Notes under the pieces: model-generated
Database searches by the model: none
Told to the model about the DNA's origin: nothing
Seen by the model: only the letters and a program-made list of their open reading frames with translations
In this document: positions 16,432 through 27,118 of the stretch, piece by piece
Layout of the letters: each line of letters begins with the position of its first letter
Numbering within the stretch: the stretch's first letter is position 1
Assembly: GCA_963575745.1 (NCBI GenBank)
Contig: CAUYUJ010001370.1
Span: 463,501 to 527,500, forward strand
Length of the DNA: 64,000 bases
Reading direction: 5' to 3'
DNA from: Prorocentrum cordatum
Lineage: Eukaryota > Sar > Dinophyceae > Prorocentrales > Prorocentraceae
Made by a program: the position numbers and the translations under genes

Positions 16432-18690
16432 CAGCGTTCCGTGGAGCATAGGGAGCTCCACCGACGACTCCAGTGGCACAGGCCGCATGCGTCACCGCCA
16501 CCCAGGACAGCGTTTCGTGGCCCCACATGGAGCTCCACCGAAGGCTCCAGTGGCACAGGCCGCATGCGCCAACGCCACCCAGAACAGCGTTTCGTGGCCC
16601 CATGGGGAGCTCCACCGACGGCTCCAGTGGCACAGGCCGCACGCGTCAACGCCACCCAGGACAGCGTTTCGTGGCCACACAGGGAGCTCCACCGAACACT
16701 CCAGTGGCACAGGCCGCATGCGCCAACGCCACCCAGGACAGCGCTCCGTGGCCCCACAGGGAGCTCCACCGAAGGCTCCAGTGGCACAGGCAGCATGCGC
16801 CAACGCCACCCAGGACAGCGCTCCGTGGCCCCACAGGGAGCTCCACCGAAGGCTCCAGTGGCACAGGCCGCATGCGTCAACGCCACCCAGGACAGCGCTC
16901 CGTGGCCCCACAGGGAGCTCCACCGAATGCTCCAGTGGCACAGGCCGCATGCGTCACCGCAACCCAGGAAAGCGTTTCGTGGCCCCATGGGGAGCTCCAC
17001 CGAAGGCTCCAGTGGCACAGACCGCATGCGTCAACGCCACCCAGGACAGCGTTTCGTGGCCCCACATGGAGCTCCACCGAAGGCTCCAGTGGCACAGGCC
17101 GCATGCGTCAACGCCACCCAGGACAGCGTTTCGTGGCCCCATGGGGAGCTCCATCGAAGGCTCCAGTGGCACAGGCCGCATGCGTCAACGCCACCCAGGA
17201 CAGCGTTTCGTGGCCCCACAGGAAGCTCCACCGAAGGCTCGAGTGGCACAGGCCGCATGCGTCAACGCCACGCACAACAGCGTTTTGTGGCCCCACAGGG
17301 AGCTCCACCGAACACTCCAGGGGCACAGGCCGCATGCGCCAACGTCACCCAGGGCAGCGTTTCGTGGCCCCACAGGGAGCTCCACCGAAGGCTCCAGTGG
17401 CACAGGCCGCATGCGCCAACGCCACCCAGAACAGCGCTCCGTGGCCCCACAGGAAGCTCCAGCGAAGGCTCCAGTGGCACAGGCCGCATGCGTCACCGCC
17501 ACCCAGGACAGCGCTCCGTGGCCCCACAGGGAGCTCCACCGAAGAGTCCAGTGGAACAGGCCGCATGCGTCAACGCCACCCAGGACAGCGCTCCGTGGCC
17601 CCACAGGGAGCTCCACCGAAGGCTCCAGTGGCACAGACCGCATGCGTCAACGCCACCCAGGACAGCGCTCCGTGGCCCCCACAGGGAGCTCCGCCGAAGG
17701 CTCCTTTGGCACAGGCCGCATGCGTCACCGCCACCCAGGACAGCGTTTCGTGGTCCCACAGGGAGCTCTTCCGAAGGCTCCAGTGGCTTAAGCCGCATGC
17801 GTCAACGCCACCCAGGACAGCGTTCCGTGGCCCATACAGAGCTCCACCGAAGGCTCCAGTGGCACAGGCCGCATGCGTCAACGTCACCCAGGACAGCGTT
17901 TCGTGGCCCCATGGGGAGCTCCACCGAAGGCTCCAGTGGCACAGGGCGCATGCGCCAACGCCACCCAGGACAGCGTGCCGTGGCCCCATAGGGAGCCCCA
18001 CCGACGGCTCCAGTGGCACAGGCCGCATGCGTCAACGCCACAAGGACAGCTTTTCGTGGCCACACAGGGAGCTCCACCGAAGGCTCTAGTGGCACAGGCC
18101 GCATGCGTCAACGTCACCCAGGACAACGTTTCGTGGCCCCACAGGCAGCTCCACCGAAGGCTCCAGTGGCACAGGCCGCATGCGTCAACGCCACCCAGGA
18201 CAGCGTTTCGTGGCCCCATGGGGAGCTCCACCGAAGGCTCCAGTGGCACAGGCCGCATGCGTCAACGCCACCGAGGACAGCGCTCCGTGGCCCCACAGGG
18301 AGCTCCACCGAACACTCCAGTGGCACAGGCCGCATGCGCCAACGCCACCCAGGGCAGCGTTTTGTGGCCCCACAGGGAGCTCCACCGAAGGCTCCAGTGG
18401 CACAGGCCGCATGCGCCAACGCCACCCAGGACAGCGCTCCGTGGCCCCACAGGGAGCTCCACCGAAGGCTCCAGTGGCACAGGCCGCATGCGTCATCGCC
18501 ACCCAGGACAGCGCTCCGTGGCCCCACAGGGAGCTCCACCGAAGGCTCGAGTGGCTCAAGCCGCATGCGTCACCGCCACCCAGGACAGCGTTTCGTGGCC
18601 CCACAGGGAGCTCCACCGAAGGCTCCAGTGGCACAGGCCGCATGCGTCAACGCCACCCAGGACATTGTATTGTGGCCCCACAAGGGGCTC
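16432..18690. repeat. 77-bp minisatellite array, about 29 copies
   Basis: Unit: 'cgcatgcgtcaacgccaccc', then 'aggacagcgtttcgtggcc', 'ccacagggagctccaccg', 'aaggctccagtggcacaggc'. Two main variants alternate irregularly (TTTCGTGG versus CTCCGTGG after GGACAGCG). Since 77 is not a multiple of 3 and the unit holds no plus-strand stop in any phase, three plus frames stay open together for over 1.5 kb (for example 16,118-17,791, 16,441-17,991, 16,473-18,089). The minus strand gives a 75-codon frame every 77 bp. This simultaneous openness argues against coding. Confidence 0.95.
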
Positions 18691-18705
18691 CACCGAAACC
18701 GGTAC

Positions 18706-18752
18706 CCACAATGCGGTATTCGCGACTGCATATGGTTGGGTCCTTCGTCAGG
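18706..18752 (+). repeat. Array tail module, copy 3
   Basis: 'gactgcatatggttgggtcc' and 'ttcgtcagg' close the 77-bp array as they close the other two arrays. No MITE-1 end follows here. Confidence 0.8.
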
Positions 18753-19232
18753 TTAATTTTGATGCTTGGATCCCAGAGGTTTGGACCACTTCCTCGGGGC
18801 AGTTTTTTTTGTCCCAGGTAGTTTTTTGACGCTCCCGAGGCCCGGCGAGGGCCTTCAGAGGCCCAAATCTGCCCAATTCCAGCCGCTCCAATTTTTTTGG
18901 CGTGTCGGATCGCTGTGGGCGGGAGGAATCAGCAGGGGGGGGAGGGGATCGGATCGGCTCGGCGTTCCACGAAGGAGGGGTCCACCAACCCCTGCTGCCG
19001 GGCGAGCGCCGAGCCCCTTTTGGGAGGCCTGACGGTCGAGGTTGGCCCCCCAAAGAGGGGCCAGGAGAAGCTCAGGGATCGAAGCCCTGAGAACAGTTCC
19101 GAGACAGAAGCTATCTGGTGATCGTTTTCTCAGTCATCGTTTTGCCGATCGGCGCGGGCCCTCGCCCCCCCCTGCCCCCCCAGGGAGTAGATTTGAAAGA
19201 GCGTGTTCTACCGCTGCTGGCGGAAATCCGGG
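18753..19232. other. Unassigned sequence
   Basis: GC-rich, no gene, RNA or repeat recognised. Confidence 0.4.
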
Positions 19233-20014
19233 GGGGGTCACTACCGGTTCGAACCCCTCCCCCCCCCCCCCCATCATGAAAAGGGGGGGGGGTCACTACC
19301 GGTTCGAACCCCTCCCCCCCCCCCCCTCGAAAACCGGGGGGTCACTACCGGTTCGACCCCCCCCCCCCTCGAAAACCGAGTGGGGGTGCGGACAGTGGTG
19401 GGGACGGTGTTGGTGGGGACAGTGGTGAGGGGATAGCGGGACAGTGGTGGGGACAGTGGGACAGTGGGACAGTGGTGGGGACGGTAGTGGTGGGGACAGT
19501 GGTGGGGACAATGGTGGGAACAGGGGGGACAGTGGACAGTGGTGGGAACGGTGGTGGTGGGGACAGTGGTGTGGGGACAGTGGGAATGAGGTGGAAACAC
19601 TGGGACAGTGGAGGGTACAATGGTGGTGGGGACACTGGTAAAGGCGGTGGCGAGGACGGCGGTGGGACAATGGGACAGAGGTACAGTGGGGACAGTGGTG
19701 GGGACAGTGGGGACAGTGGTGGGAACAGTGGGACAGCTCAGTGGGACAGCGGAGGAGTCAGTGGGACAGTGGGGACAGTGGGGATAGGCAGTGGTTGGGT
19801 CCGTGGAGACAGTGGGGAGAGTGGAACCGTGGTGGGAACAGTGGTGGGAACAGTGGGGACAGTGCGACAGTGGTGGGGGCACTGGTGGGGACAATAGGGA
19901 CGGTGGTGGAACCAGTGGGGACAGTGGTGGTGAGGACAGTGGTGCTGGGAACACCAGTGGGGGATGTGATGCGGACGGTGGTGGGGACCGGGAGTCGTTT
20001 GCTGGCGGTGAGTA

Positions 20015-20051
<37 letters not shown>

Positions 20052-20135
20052 GCGAACCGGTAGTGGCCCCCCCAGTTCCGGATACCGGAGAGGGGGGGGG
20101 GCGGGGTTCGACCGGTAGTGACCCCCCGGTTTTCG
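19233..20135. repeat. Inverted-repeat element around a GACAGTGGTGGGG minisatellite
   Basis: Three copies of 'gggtcactaccggttcga' with flanking G/C runs lie at 19,233-19,380. Two inverse copies ('cgaaccggtagtggccc', 'cgaccggtagtgacccc') lie at 20,050-20,130. A 'cgaaaaccg' box on the left matches 'cggttttcga' on the right. Between them 19,385-20,010 is a strongly G-biased 9-18 bp minisatellite. G-runs make quadruplex formation likely on the plus strand. Confidence 0.8.
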
Positions 20136-20310
20136 AAGGGGAGGGGGGGGGGGGGGGGAGGGGTTAGGGAGGGGGGGGTTTTGAGGGGGAGGGGGGTTTT
20201 GCCGGGGGGGGAGGGGGGGGGGGGGGGGACCCGGGGGGGGGGAGGGGGGGGGTGGGGGGGGGTTAACGGGGGGGGGGGGGACCGGGGGGGGGGGACCCCC
20301 GGGTTCCGGA
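20136..20310. repeat. Poly-G tract region
   Basis: About 175 bp of G-runs broken by short A/T/C interruptions. A likely quadruplex former and a likely assembly-error hotspot. Confidence 0.9.
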
Positions 20311-20369
20311 GGAAAAGGTTGGCAATTTTCCACAGTAAAGCGGCGGTGGATCACGCTCTCTCGTAGATT

Positions 20370-20540
20370 TACGTCGGGCGTGTTCCTCTACAGGGGGAAC
20401 ATACAAAAAATAGTCAAACAATACTATGTGACAGATTGTTATAACTATTTTTGGATATTGTTTGACTTCTTTGTTTTTGTTGTTGCTATTTTCCATTTCT
20501 CGTCCAATATCCGCCCGTGACGGGACATGCCCGACCTAAG
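20370..20540 (+). mobile_element. MITE-1 copy (about 170 bp)
   Basis: Left end ACGTCGGGCGTGTTCC followed by TCTACAGGGGGAA. Right end ATCCGCCCGTGACGGGACAT followed by GCCCGACCTAAG. The ends are inverse to one another over about 30 bp. The interior is AT-rich with 'aaaatagtcaaac' and a poly-T-like core, as in the other copies. Confidence 0.85.
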
Positions 20541-20941
20541 AGTAGATCTTGGCTGGTTTTGGCATGGAGCGAGTGGAGTCTCCCCCAGAGCCTGTTGCAA
20601 ACAGACGCACTACGCAGAGGTCTGGAGTCAGACCCGCCCTTCTCCCCCCTCCTTTCCGCCCAATGCGGCCGAATAAGAAAACGTTCACAAGGACGCATCA
20701 CCCTGGCGAAAAACCCAACCCTGCATTAGGGATGATGCGTGTGATGAGCGTGCCGAAATGGACCCGAGTCACCATGATGGGGCCTCGGGCGGACGCGGCC
20801 ACTGGGGCCACGAAGCGGTGGTGTACGACGACGATGACGACGATGAGGATGATATTGATTACGAGGCTGAGGAAGAGGAGAGGAGAAATGATCGGGATGA
20901 GGTGGAGGAGGAGGAGGGGGAGGAGGAGGAGGAGGAGGAGG
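20541..20941. other. Spacer ending in GGA microsatellite
   Basis: Coding sense is not evident. 20,830-20,860 is GAT/GAC-rich and 20,905-20,940 GGA-rich, abutting the SL at 20,942. Confidence 0.5.
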
Positions 20942-20963
20942 TCCGTAGCTATTTTGGCTCAAG
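20942..20963 (+). other. Spliced-leader relic at the 5' edge of LINE 1
   Basis: 21 of 22 bases match the dinoflagellate spliced leader (C to T at the ninth base). It lies about 100 bp before the LINE's first coding sense and directly after a GGA repeat, so this LINE copy was made from a trans-spliced transcript. Confidence 0.85.
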
Positions 20964-21061
20964 GTTCAAATTCCTTGTCGCGGGAATTATAACCGAGGTT
21001 TCCGCCGCAGTGCGACAACCATCAGGGGGACGCCCGACGTATACGTTCTCGCCCTCAAGAC

Positions 21062-21950
21062 GTGCGCCAATGCACGCTGTCTCTCAGTCGCGTCTGCTCT
21101 GTCGCAGTTTGCGCGCCTCGCAGAGCTGCCATGTTGCATGGGATTCCCCAGAGCGAGGATGAGAGACGACGCCTCGCCGAAGCGATCGAGGACGCACCCA
21201 CCTTCAACAGTCAAGAAGGACGGCGTCACAGGCCTCGTGGCGGGAATGAACATGATGATATTCGTGCTGCTTTGGACGGGCATAGTTCTACCATGGGGAA
21301 TGCATTGCGAGCAATGCAAGCCCAGCTGCAGAGTTTTCCAGGAACTTTCGGAGGCATGTCCAACACCGTGTCGTCCAGCTTGGACGCCATCCAGGGGAAG
21401 GTCGAGGGTCGATTGTGCCAAGTCGAGAGCAGGCTGGAGGAGCAGGCCAGAGACATCGTGGAGCTCATGCAAGTCGTGCACACCCTGCGCCACACGATCG
21501 GCGGCATCCAGGAGGAAAGACCGCCGCCAAAGCCTGTGGACACATCAGTCACCACAGAGATCGGCACGACCATCCTCTCGATTCGCTCGAAGGGAGCCTT
21601 GCCTAAACAATCGGCCACATCAACGCATTTGGCCAGATCCTCGGGAAGAACAACATCGGGCCCCAGGACTTCATCATGGAAGGGGGGCCTGCAGCCAGGC
21701 GTTTCTCTTTGCGCATTGGTGGGGGCAGAGGGTTTGCAGAAAGAAAGGTGTTACATATCCCTGGGAGCTTCAGATCGGCCGAAATGGTACGTGGGAGAGG
21801 TTTTAAACAACCGATGTGGATGGGCAGGTTCAGGAAATATTCTTGGCCAGCGATAGGAATCCACAGACGGTTCGCAGGGAATTACATATCAGAAAGAGGC
21901 GAGCGATTCTTGCAGAAGCCTATCCCCACATCAAGACGTCCGGGGGCAAA
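21062..21950 (+). pseudogene. LINE ORF1-like protein fragment with coiled coil
   Basis: From about 21,131 (MLHGIPQSEDERRRL) the frame reads a heptad-rich segment (AMQAQLQSFPGTFGGMSNTV... VEGRLCQVESRLEEQARDIVELMQVVHTL, about 21,320-21,490), consistent with the coiled coil of LINE ORF1 chaperones. Sense then shifts frame: FGQILGKNNIGPQDFIMEGG (about 21,630-21,690), and later DRNPQTVRRELHIRKRRAIL (about 21,853-21,912), which matches a conserved stretch of dinoflagellate LINE ORF1. At least two indels. Confidence 0.6.
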
Positions 21951-22199
21951 CCAGAATGATCACTCAGCCACATGTGGAAGCCGTCTGTTCGAGCTGAAGC
22001 TCCCCTTTCTTTTTTGCACGTGCCAACTCTTGAAGCCGCAGGTGTGGACATTCGTGTCATGCGCCCTCGTCTTGCCCCCGCCTTCGCCACCTCGGCAGAG
22101 ATCGTCAAATTACATTCTCTTCGCCCGATGGCGGAAGAAGTACCAGGTCTGGAAGCTAACTCCTGCCAGATGGAACCCTCGAGCTTTGTTTCGTCATCT

Positions 22200-22400
22200 T
22201 CCCCCTGTTCGCGGCCGAAAGATTCGCGCCCTTCGCTCCCTTCATGGCAGCGTTCGCAATTTCGAGCTATCTCGGGAGCAGAAACGACATGCCGCCTCAC
22301 ACAGCGATCGCGCGAAAGCCTGCCCCAAGTCCTGCCTCGCGGTGGTGGCGGGGGATTTCAACTTTTTCCGACCAGCTGCCGATCGTGATGAGGGAAGGGG
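22200..22400 (+). pseudogene. AP-endonuclease remnant
   Basis: Frame 1 reads LHGSVRNFELSREQKRHAAS...CPKSCLAVVAGDFNFFRPAADR. The GDFN motif (22,350-22,361) is the metal/DNA-binding signature of exonuclease-endonuclease-phosphatase domains that nick target DNA in APE-type LINEs. Only the central third of the domain is readable. The region 22,440-22,600 has become an 18-bp-like repeat ('agagggccagaacagcaac' and variants). Confidence 0.65.
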
Positions 22401-23454
22401 GCGGTACGTGGAGGAGAGGGGCGGCCAGGAGGGGCGAGGCGCAGCACGGCAACATCGAGAGCCAGAACAGCAACGCAGAGGGCCATATCATATACACAGA
22501 GGGCCAGAACAGCAACACAGAGGGCCAGCGCATAGACATAGATAGCCAGAGCAGCAACACAGATAGCCATCACATACATTACGTTAGAGCGTGCAGGAGG
22601 GGTCAGGACGGGGATTGGATGGCCGGCGACCACGCGCCCGCGGTGGTAACGGCCCCCGGCAGCATCCCGCGAGGTTCTCGGGGGAGTTTTGAGAGAATTC
22701 CCAGGAATGTGTATGGGCGCCCGAAGTGTGCGGAGTTTTTGAACGAGGTTTCAGAGTTTCCTGGCGTCGAGGAGCTTCCCCCGCCTCTCGCCGTGGACTT
22801 CGGCGCGAAAATGATGAGGGAAGCTGTGGGGGCCGCGCGTGGCGCTTTGCTGGGGAGCTCGCCTGATAGTTTCTTCTCGAAGCGCATGAGTACGAAGTCA
22901 GTGACCCGTGCGATGCGGAGGCAAGATTTGGTTTCAGCAGAGAAGATCGGGTCGAACAGTAAATTTGGAAGGGGCCGTCCCCTGATCGACGCCCTCGAGA
23001 GGAGCGCGCGGCTCGCTGGCCCGATAGAGTTTGCCGCGACCGCGGATGCGATCCAACCGGCGATGAGCCAACGAGGAGAAGCCCGATTAAGGCGAGCAGT
23101 GAATGACGCGACGAACGACGCGACCCGAGCGAAACTTCGACGACGCATGAAAGTATGCGACGTGGCAAGCTCTGGTCACCTTTCGACAAGAGGACGTCGC
23201 TGAAAGGGATCCGCGTCGACGGCGGGGCCGTCGCGAGGGATCCCGCCGAGGCCCTGCAGCTGCCGGGCCAGCGCCGGGCGCGGGGCCGTCGCATGGGGGC
23301 CCCGCCGAGGTCCCGCAGCTGCTCGGCCAGCGCTGGGGCGCGGTCTTCGGCGCGAGAAAAACGCGCATGCGCGGGGCATCTCCGTATATCTTGATGAGTA
23401 TGTCCCCCGCGCTTGTCTGCAGGATCTTCCTCCGCCCGCCCTCCTCGGCTTAGC

Positions 23455-24290
23455 GAAGCACGTGGGGCGTCTTCGCGATGGCGCCCCAGGGCCCGATGGC
23501 TTTGTGCATTCGGCGTGGGTCAACAGTCCGATGGGTCTCAAGCTCCTCGACGAGGCTCTGTGGTGGGCTTTCCAGGGGGGTGCTTTGTTCAGGGGCTTCA
23601 GCGGCATGGGGGGGGGGGGGGGGGGGCGTTCCTGGTCAAAGGTAGTTCGGAGCGTCGTCCAGACGAGGTTCTCAGAGGAGCTTCAGGGACTTGGTGCCTT
23701 GGGCTGAAGCAAACAAGTACTGCGCTATTGGCGGGGCTTGTCGCGCCCCGCCTGAGCAAGCCGCTGAGCGCCTTCCTTGACTGTGAGCAGCGCGGGTTCG
23801 TTCAAGGAAGGTGCGTCGGGGTCAACATGCCGGGCTTGGATGCTAGGGTAAGGATGGCAAGCGTGCAGCCCGCAGCCGCTTTGGCCCTGCCAGTGCAGTG
23901 CACCTTCGACTACGGGCAGGCCTTGCCATCGGTGGCTCGCCCGTGGATCTTCCAAGTTTGGAGCGATCATCATTGCCCGGGCCTGTGGAGGCAATTCAGA
24001 GATATTTTCTCTGGAGTGGCAAGTTACGGCGTTCGCGGACGGGGATCAAAATCTGCGTTCGCGGTGCCGCGCGGTATACTGCAGGGGTGCTCTGGAAGCG
24101 GAGCGTTTTGCGCAGTGTGCAGCCGCCCGTTCATGAGCGAGTTTCGCGAAGTACTTCAAGCCAGAGGTCCAGAGCGTTTAATTGCCCGCAGTTCGCGCGT
24201 GCGCGGGCGACGTAGGTGCAGCGGTTACGGCGCTCAGGCAGCTGGTGGCGTTGCAGCAGGTGTTCGACAACAGTGGGCGGCTAGCTGCTC
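23455..24290 (+). pseudogene. LINE 1 reverse transcriptase domain
   Basis: LGRLRDGAPGPDGFVHSAW (about 23,462-23,518) is the RT entry motif. After a poly-G run (23,610-23,627), where the frame breaks, frame 1 gives CEQRGFVQGRCVGVNMPGLD (about 23,782-23,841), FDYGQALPSVARPWIF (first catalytic Asp region) and PRGILQGCSGSGAF (about 24,068-24,109). A further shift gives VRACAGDVGAAV (about 24,188-24,223), where the usual YADD has become CAGD, so one catalytic Asp is lost. Confidence 0.85.
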
Positions 24291-24539
24291 TCCAACTGAA
24301 AGCCTGCGAGCGCTTCTTAGTGCCCCTCGCGGGCCCCTTCTCTGAAATTGTAGAACAGCGGTGCAGGGTGTGGCGTGAGAATCGCACCCCCGAGCGGCGT
24401 GATTTTCGCATCGTGGGTCTGGTTACTTACCGTGGAGTTTTCCTGGGGCCCGAGGCCCCCTGAGGCCTGGGAGGCCCCCTGGAAAAGAGGGCCACTTGTG
24501 CGGCCCAGATTGCCGGGGCCAGCTCTCCGACGGCCGTAG

Positions 24540-25238
24540 CTGAATATCTGTATTATACAAGAGCCATGCCAACCCTCTCTTATGTTGTGCAGTTTTCGGC
24601 GCGGTTTTTCACGATTCCATCCATCCCCTCTTTCCCTCGCCTGGAGCATGCCTCCCTCGCCTCGCTGTTCTCGCTCCCATCGCTGTGTCTGTCCAGATCG
24701 TCTTCATGATCTCTGAGAAATTGGGAAGGCCCGAAGCTAAGCAGTATTGAATCTCTCTGTGCTGCCACGCTGGTGAGATCAGCGACCAGCACGTTTGCTG
24801 AATGGCGGGCGATCTTTCAGATGCTGGAGAGTGAAGCTGAGAGGTTGCCTCTCTCTCTCTCTCTCCCTCCCAGAAATTGCCAGCGGAAGACGGTGCCCAA
24901 CCTTTGGAAGTCAGCAGCCTTCGGCCAGGATCTACGGGGCGCTGCCGGTGGCTTTACCAACTCACCACCATAAGGAAGCAGGAGCGCAGGCTCTGAAGGA
25001 GGCTGAGCGGATCCTGGCTGAGCGTGGGCAGAGCACCAATCCCCCGAAGCGTTTGATGCTCCAGGGAACGATTCTAAGAGCCTTTGAGACCGAAGTATTG
25101 CCTGCCTTTTCCCTAGGGATTGGTGCGACAGGTGGTGTAGGTTTTTTTTGGGAACATTCCGTTTATTTGAGGAACTATTGGCTAGCAGTGAAGAAAGTCA
25201 TGCTGGATCTCCGGCCCGCGTGGCGGCACGCCGTTTGA
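24540..25238 (+). pseudogene. LINE 1 C-terminal region
   Basis: YYTRAMPTLSYVVQFSAR (from about 24,550) matches the conserved post-RT segment of dinoflagellate LINEs. The frame continues through one stop near 24,708 into SLCAATLVRSATSTFAEWRA and, further on, LKEAERILAERGQSTNPPKR. No RNase H domain was recognised downstream. Confidence 0.65.
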
Positions 25239-25459
25239 AGATCGCTGGGCGGTGCGTGTACAACTTCGTTTCCTGCTTGTCCCTTCCGTCGCCTTGGTGT
25301 CCTCTCCCCCTCCGCGTCCTCTCAGCTCCTTCCGTGTGCTGTTTATATGTTGTTCATCCGTCTTGCTCATCTCTCCATCAAGCGCTGAAGCAGAGCTGGC
25401 GATTCCAGCAGTTCAAGCACAATTTGATCGTAGGCCAGCCGCGGCGCGCCTCGGGGACG

Positions 25460-25945
<486 letters not shown>

Positions 25946-25951
25946 AGGTGA

Positions 25952-25973
25952 TCCGTATCCATTTTGGCTCAGG
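25952..25973 (+). other. Spliced-leader relic at the 5' edge of a retroposed sequence
   Basis: 20 of 22 bases match the spliced leader (TCCGTAT then CCATTTTGGCTCAGG). As at 20,942, the leader directly follows a GGA tract. The ORF at 26,198 lies about 225 bp downstream, so that ORF may be a retroposed processed gene. Confidence 0.75.
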
Positions 25974-26197
25974 CCTTTCCATAGCCCCCCCTGCTCTTGG
26001 ACCCTGCCCCTCGGCGTACCTCGGTGATCCCAACCCGTCGTCAGTCGGGGCACCGCAGCGGGCGTGAGGGGCGGGGGGTTGCCCGATAGCGTGGCGGCCC
26101 TGTCCTTTCCGCGCCGAGGAGATTCGTTCCCGCGGCCTTTCGGCGGCGCGGCGGGCGGCCCGTCGCCGACGCCAGCGGGCCTGCGAAGCTGTCCTCC

Positions 26198-27118
26198 GTG
26201 CTATTCTCGCCCCTGATGGCGACGGAGCATGTGGCCCAGGATCCTGGCGTGACCGCGAGGCGGCGTCGCGCCCTGTGCTGCAGCTCCGGGCAGCAGGGCG
26301 CCGCGTCCCCGGGCGCTTGCGGCGGCGCCGCAATGCGGCCTGGCACGCGGTGGAGGTGCCACCTGGAGGATTTGCCCGGGCCATCGATTCGGGCATCGCG
26401 ATCGTGGTTGCGGCCCGAGACTCGACGACGTCGGCGCTCTGGCGGTGGCGCTGTGCACCCCGACGCCCTTGGCGCCTGTTCAGCGGGGCTCGCCCGCAAA
26501 GGTGCTGAGGAGGGAGGCGCCGTCTTGGCCCGGCGGCTGGTCCTCGCCGAGTGTGTCCGAAGCCATGCTGGAGGATGGAGGATAAGAACGCTGCTGAGGG
26601 CAAGCAGGCCCGTCTCCCCGCGGTCTTCGAGGACGTGGCAGAAACAGCTGGGTTTCTGGACGGTGGTGCTGCGTGCGCTGAGGCGCAGCCGCCGCCAACA
26701 CAGGTCGTCGAGCAGGAAGGGACGGTGGAGGTCGTCGACGAGCATTCGGACCGTGAGACCGACGTGTGTGTTCGACGTGAACACCGACGACATGGACACA
26801 AACTGGCCGCAAGAGCTTTGGGGCCATGGTACGGAGACGGTGGTTTCGGCTCCCTCGATGCGTGGCGCTCCTGCGGCGGCCGTCGAGGCGGAATTGGAGA
26901 TCTCGCAGGAGTTTCCCAAGAGGGGCCAATTCAGTTCCTGCGCTGAGGGGCGCGATCTGGACTGGGGTGAGGTTAGTTCCTTCGACGACGAGGACGACTA
27001 CCGCTTGCCACCGATGTGCTCCACGTGTGCTGACATAGTCCCGTGTCGAATTAAAATGTTCCTTTGTAGCGACTCCTACTGTGAAGACATGTTCTGCGAG
27101 AGTGGTAGTCGACTATAG
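26198..27118 (+). CDS. Unrecognised ORF downstream of an SL relic
   Basis: 306 codons from the ATG at 26,213 region to a stop at 27,116-27,118. The first two thirds are Arg/Ser/Ala-rich without clear sense, and a competing frame (26,551-26,946) also looks plausible. The last 110 codons are more protein-like: an acidic DLDWGEVSSFDDEDDYRLPP followed by a Cys-rich end (CSTCADIVPC, FLCSDSYCEDMFC) that could bind zinc. Position after a spliced leader suggests a retrogene. Codon phase conflict suggests indels in the upstream half. Function unknown. Confidence 0.35.
   Translation: MLFSPLMATEHVAQDPGVTARRRRALCCSSGQQGAASPGACGGAAMRPGTRWRCHLEDLPGPSIRASRSWLRPETRRRRRSGGGAVHPDALGACSAGLARKGAEEGGAVLARRLVLAECVRSHAGGWRIRTLLRASRPVSPRSSRTWQKQLGFWTVVLRALRRSRRQHRSSSRKGRWRSSTSIRTVRPTCVFDVNTDDMDTNWPQELWGHGTETVVSAPSMRGAPAAAVEAELEISQEFPKRGQFSSCAEGRDLDWGEVSSFDDEDDYRLPPMCSTCADIVPCRIKMFLCSDSYCEDMFCESGSRL

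Larger units (their letters stand above)
20942..25238 (+). mobile_element. LINE 1, APE-type non-LTR retrotransposon, decayed
   Basis: In order: SL relic, ORF1-like coiled-coil segment, endonuclease remnant with VVAGDFNFF, RT palm with the APGPDG, QRGFVQGR, QGC and CAGD motifs, and a tail with YYTRAMPTLSYVVQF. Sense moves among three frames with scattered stops, so the copy is dead. Its 3' end is not clear, and coding sense fades near 25,240 before a GGA/GAT microsatellite. Confidence 0.85.

Noticed and set aside
16432-18690. Possible CRISPR array
   Set aside because: Units are contiguous 77-bp tandem repeats with no unique spacers, in a eukaryotic context without cas genes.
16118-18829. Plus-strand ORFs of 516 to 557 codons
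   Set aside because: Three phases are open at once because the 77-bp unit lacks stops. No frame shows preferential conservation by eye.
19247-19260. GGTTCGAACCC, a perfect tRNA B-box
   Set aside because: It is part of a repeated GGTCACTACCGGTTCGA arm among poly-G/C runs. No A-box, acceptor stem or anticodon arm is present.
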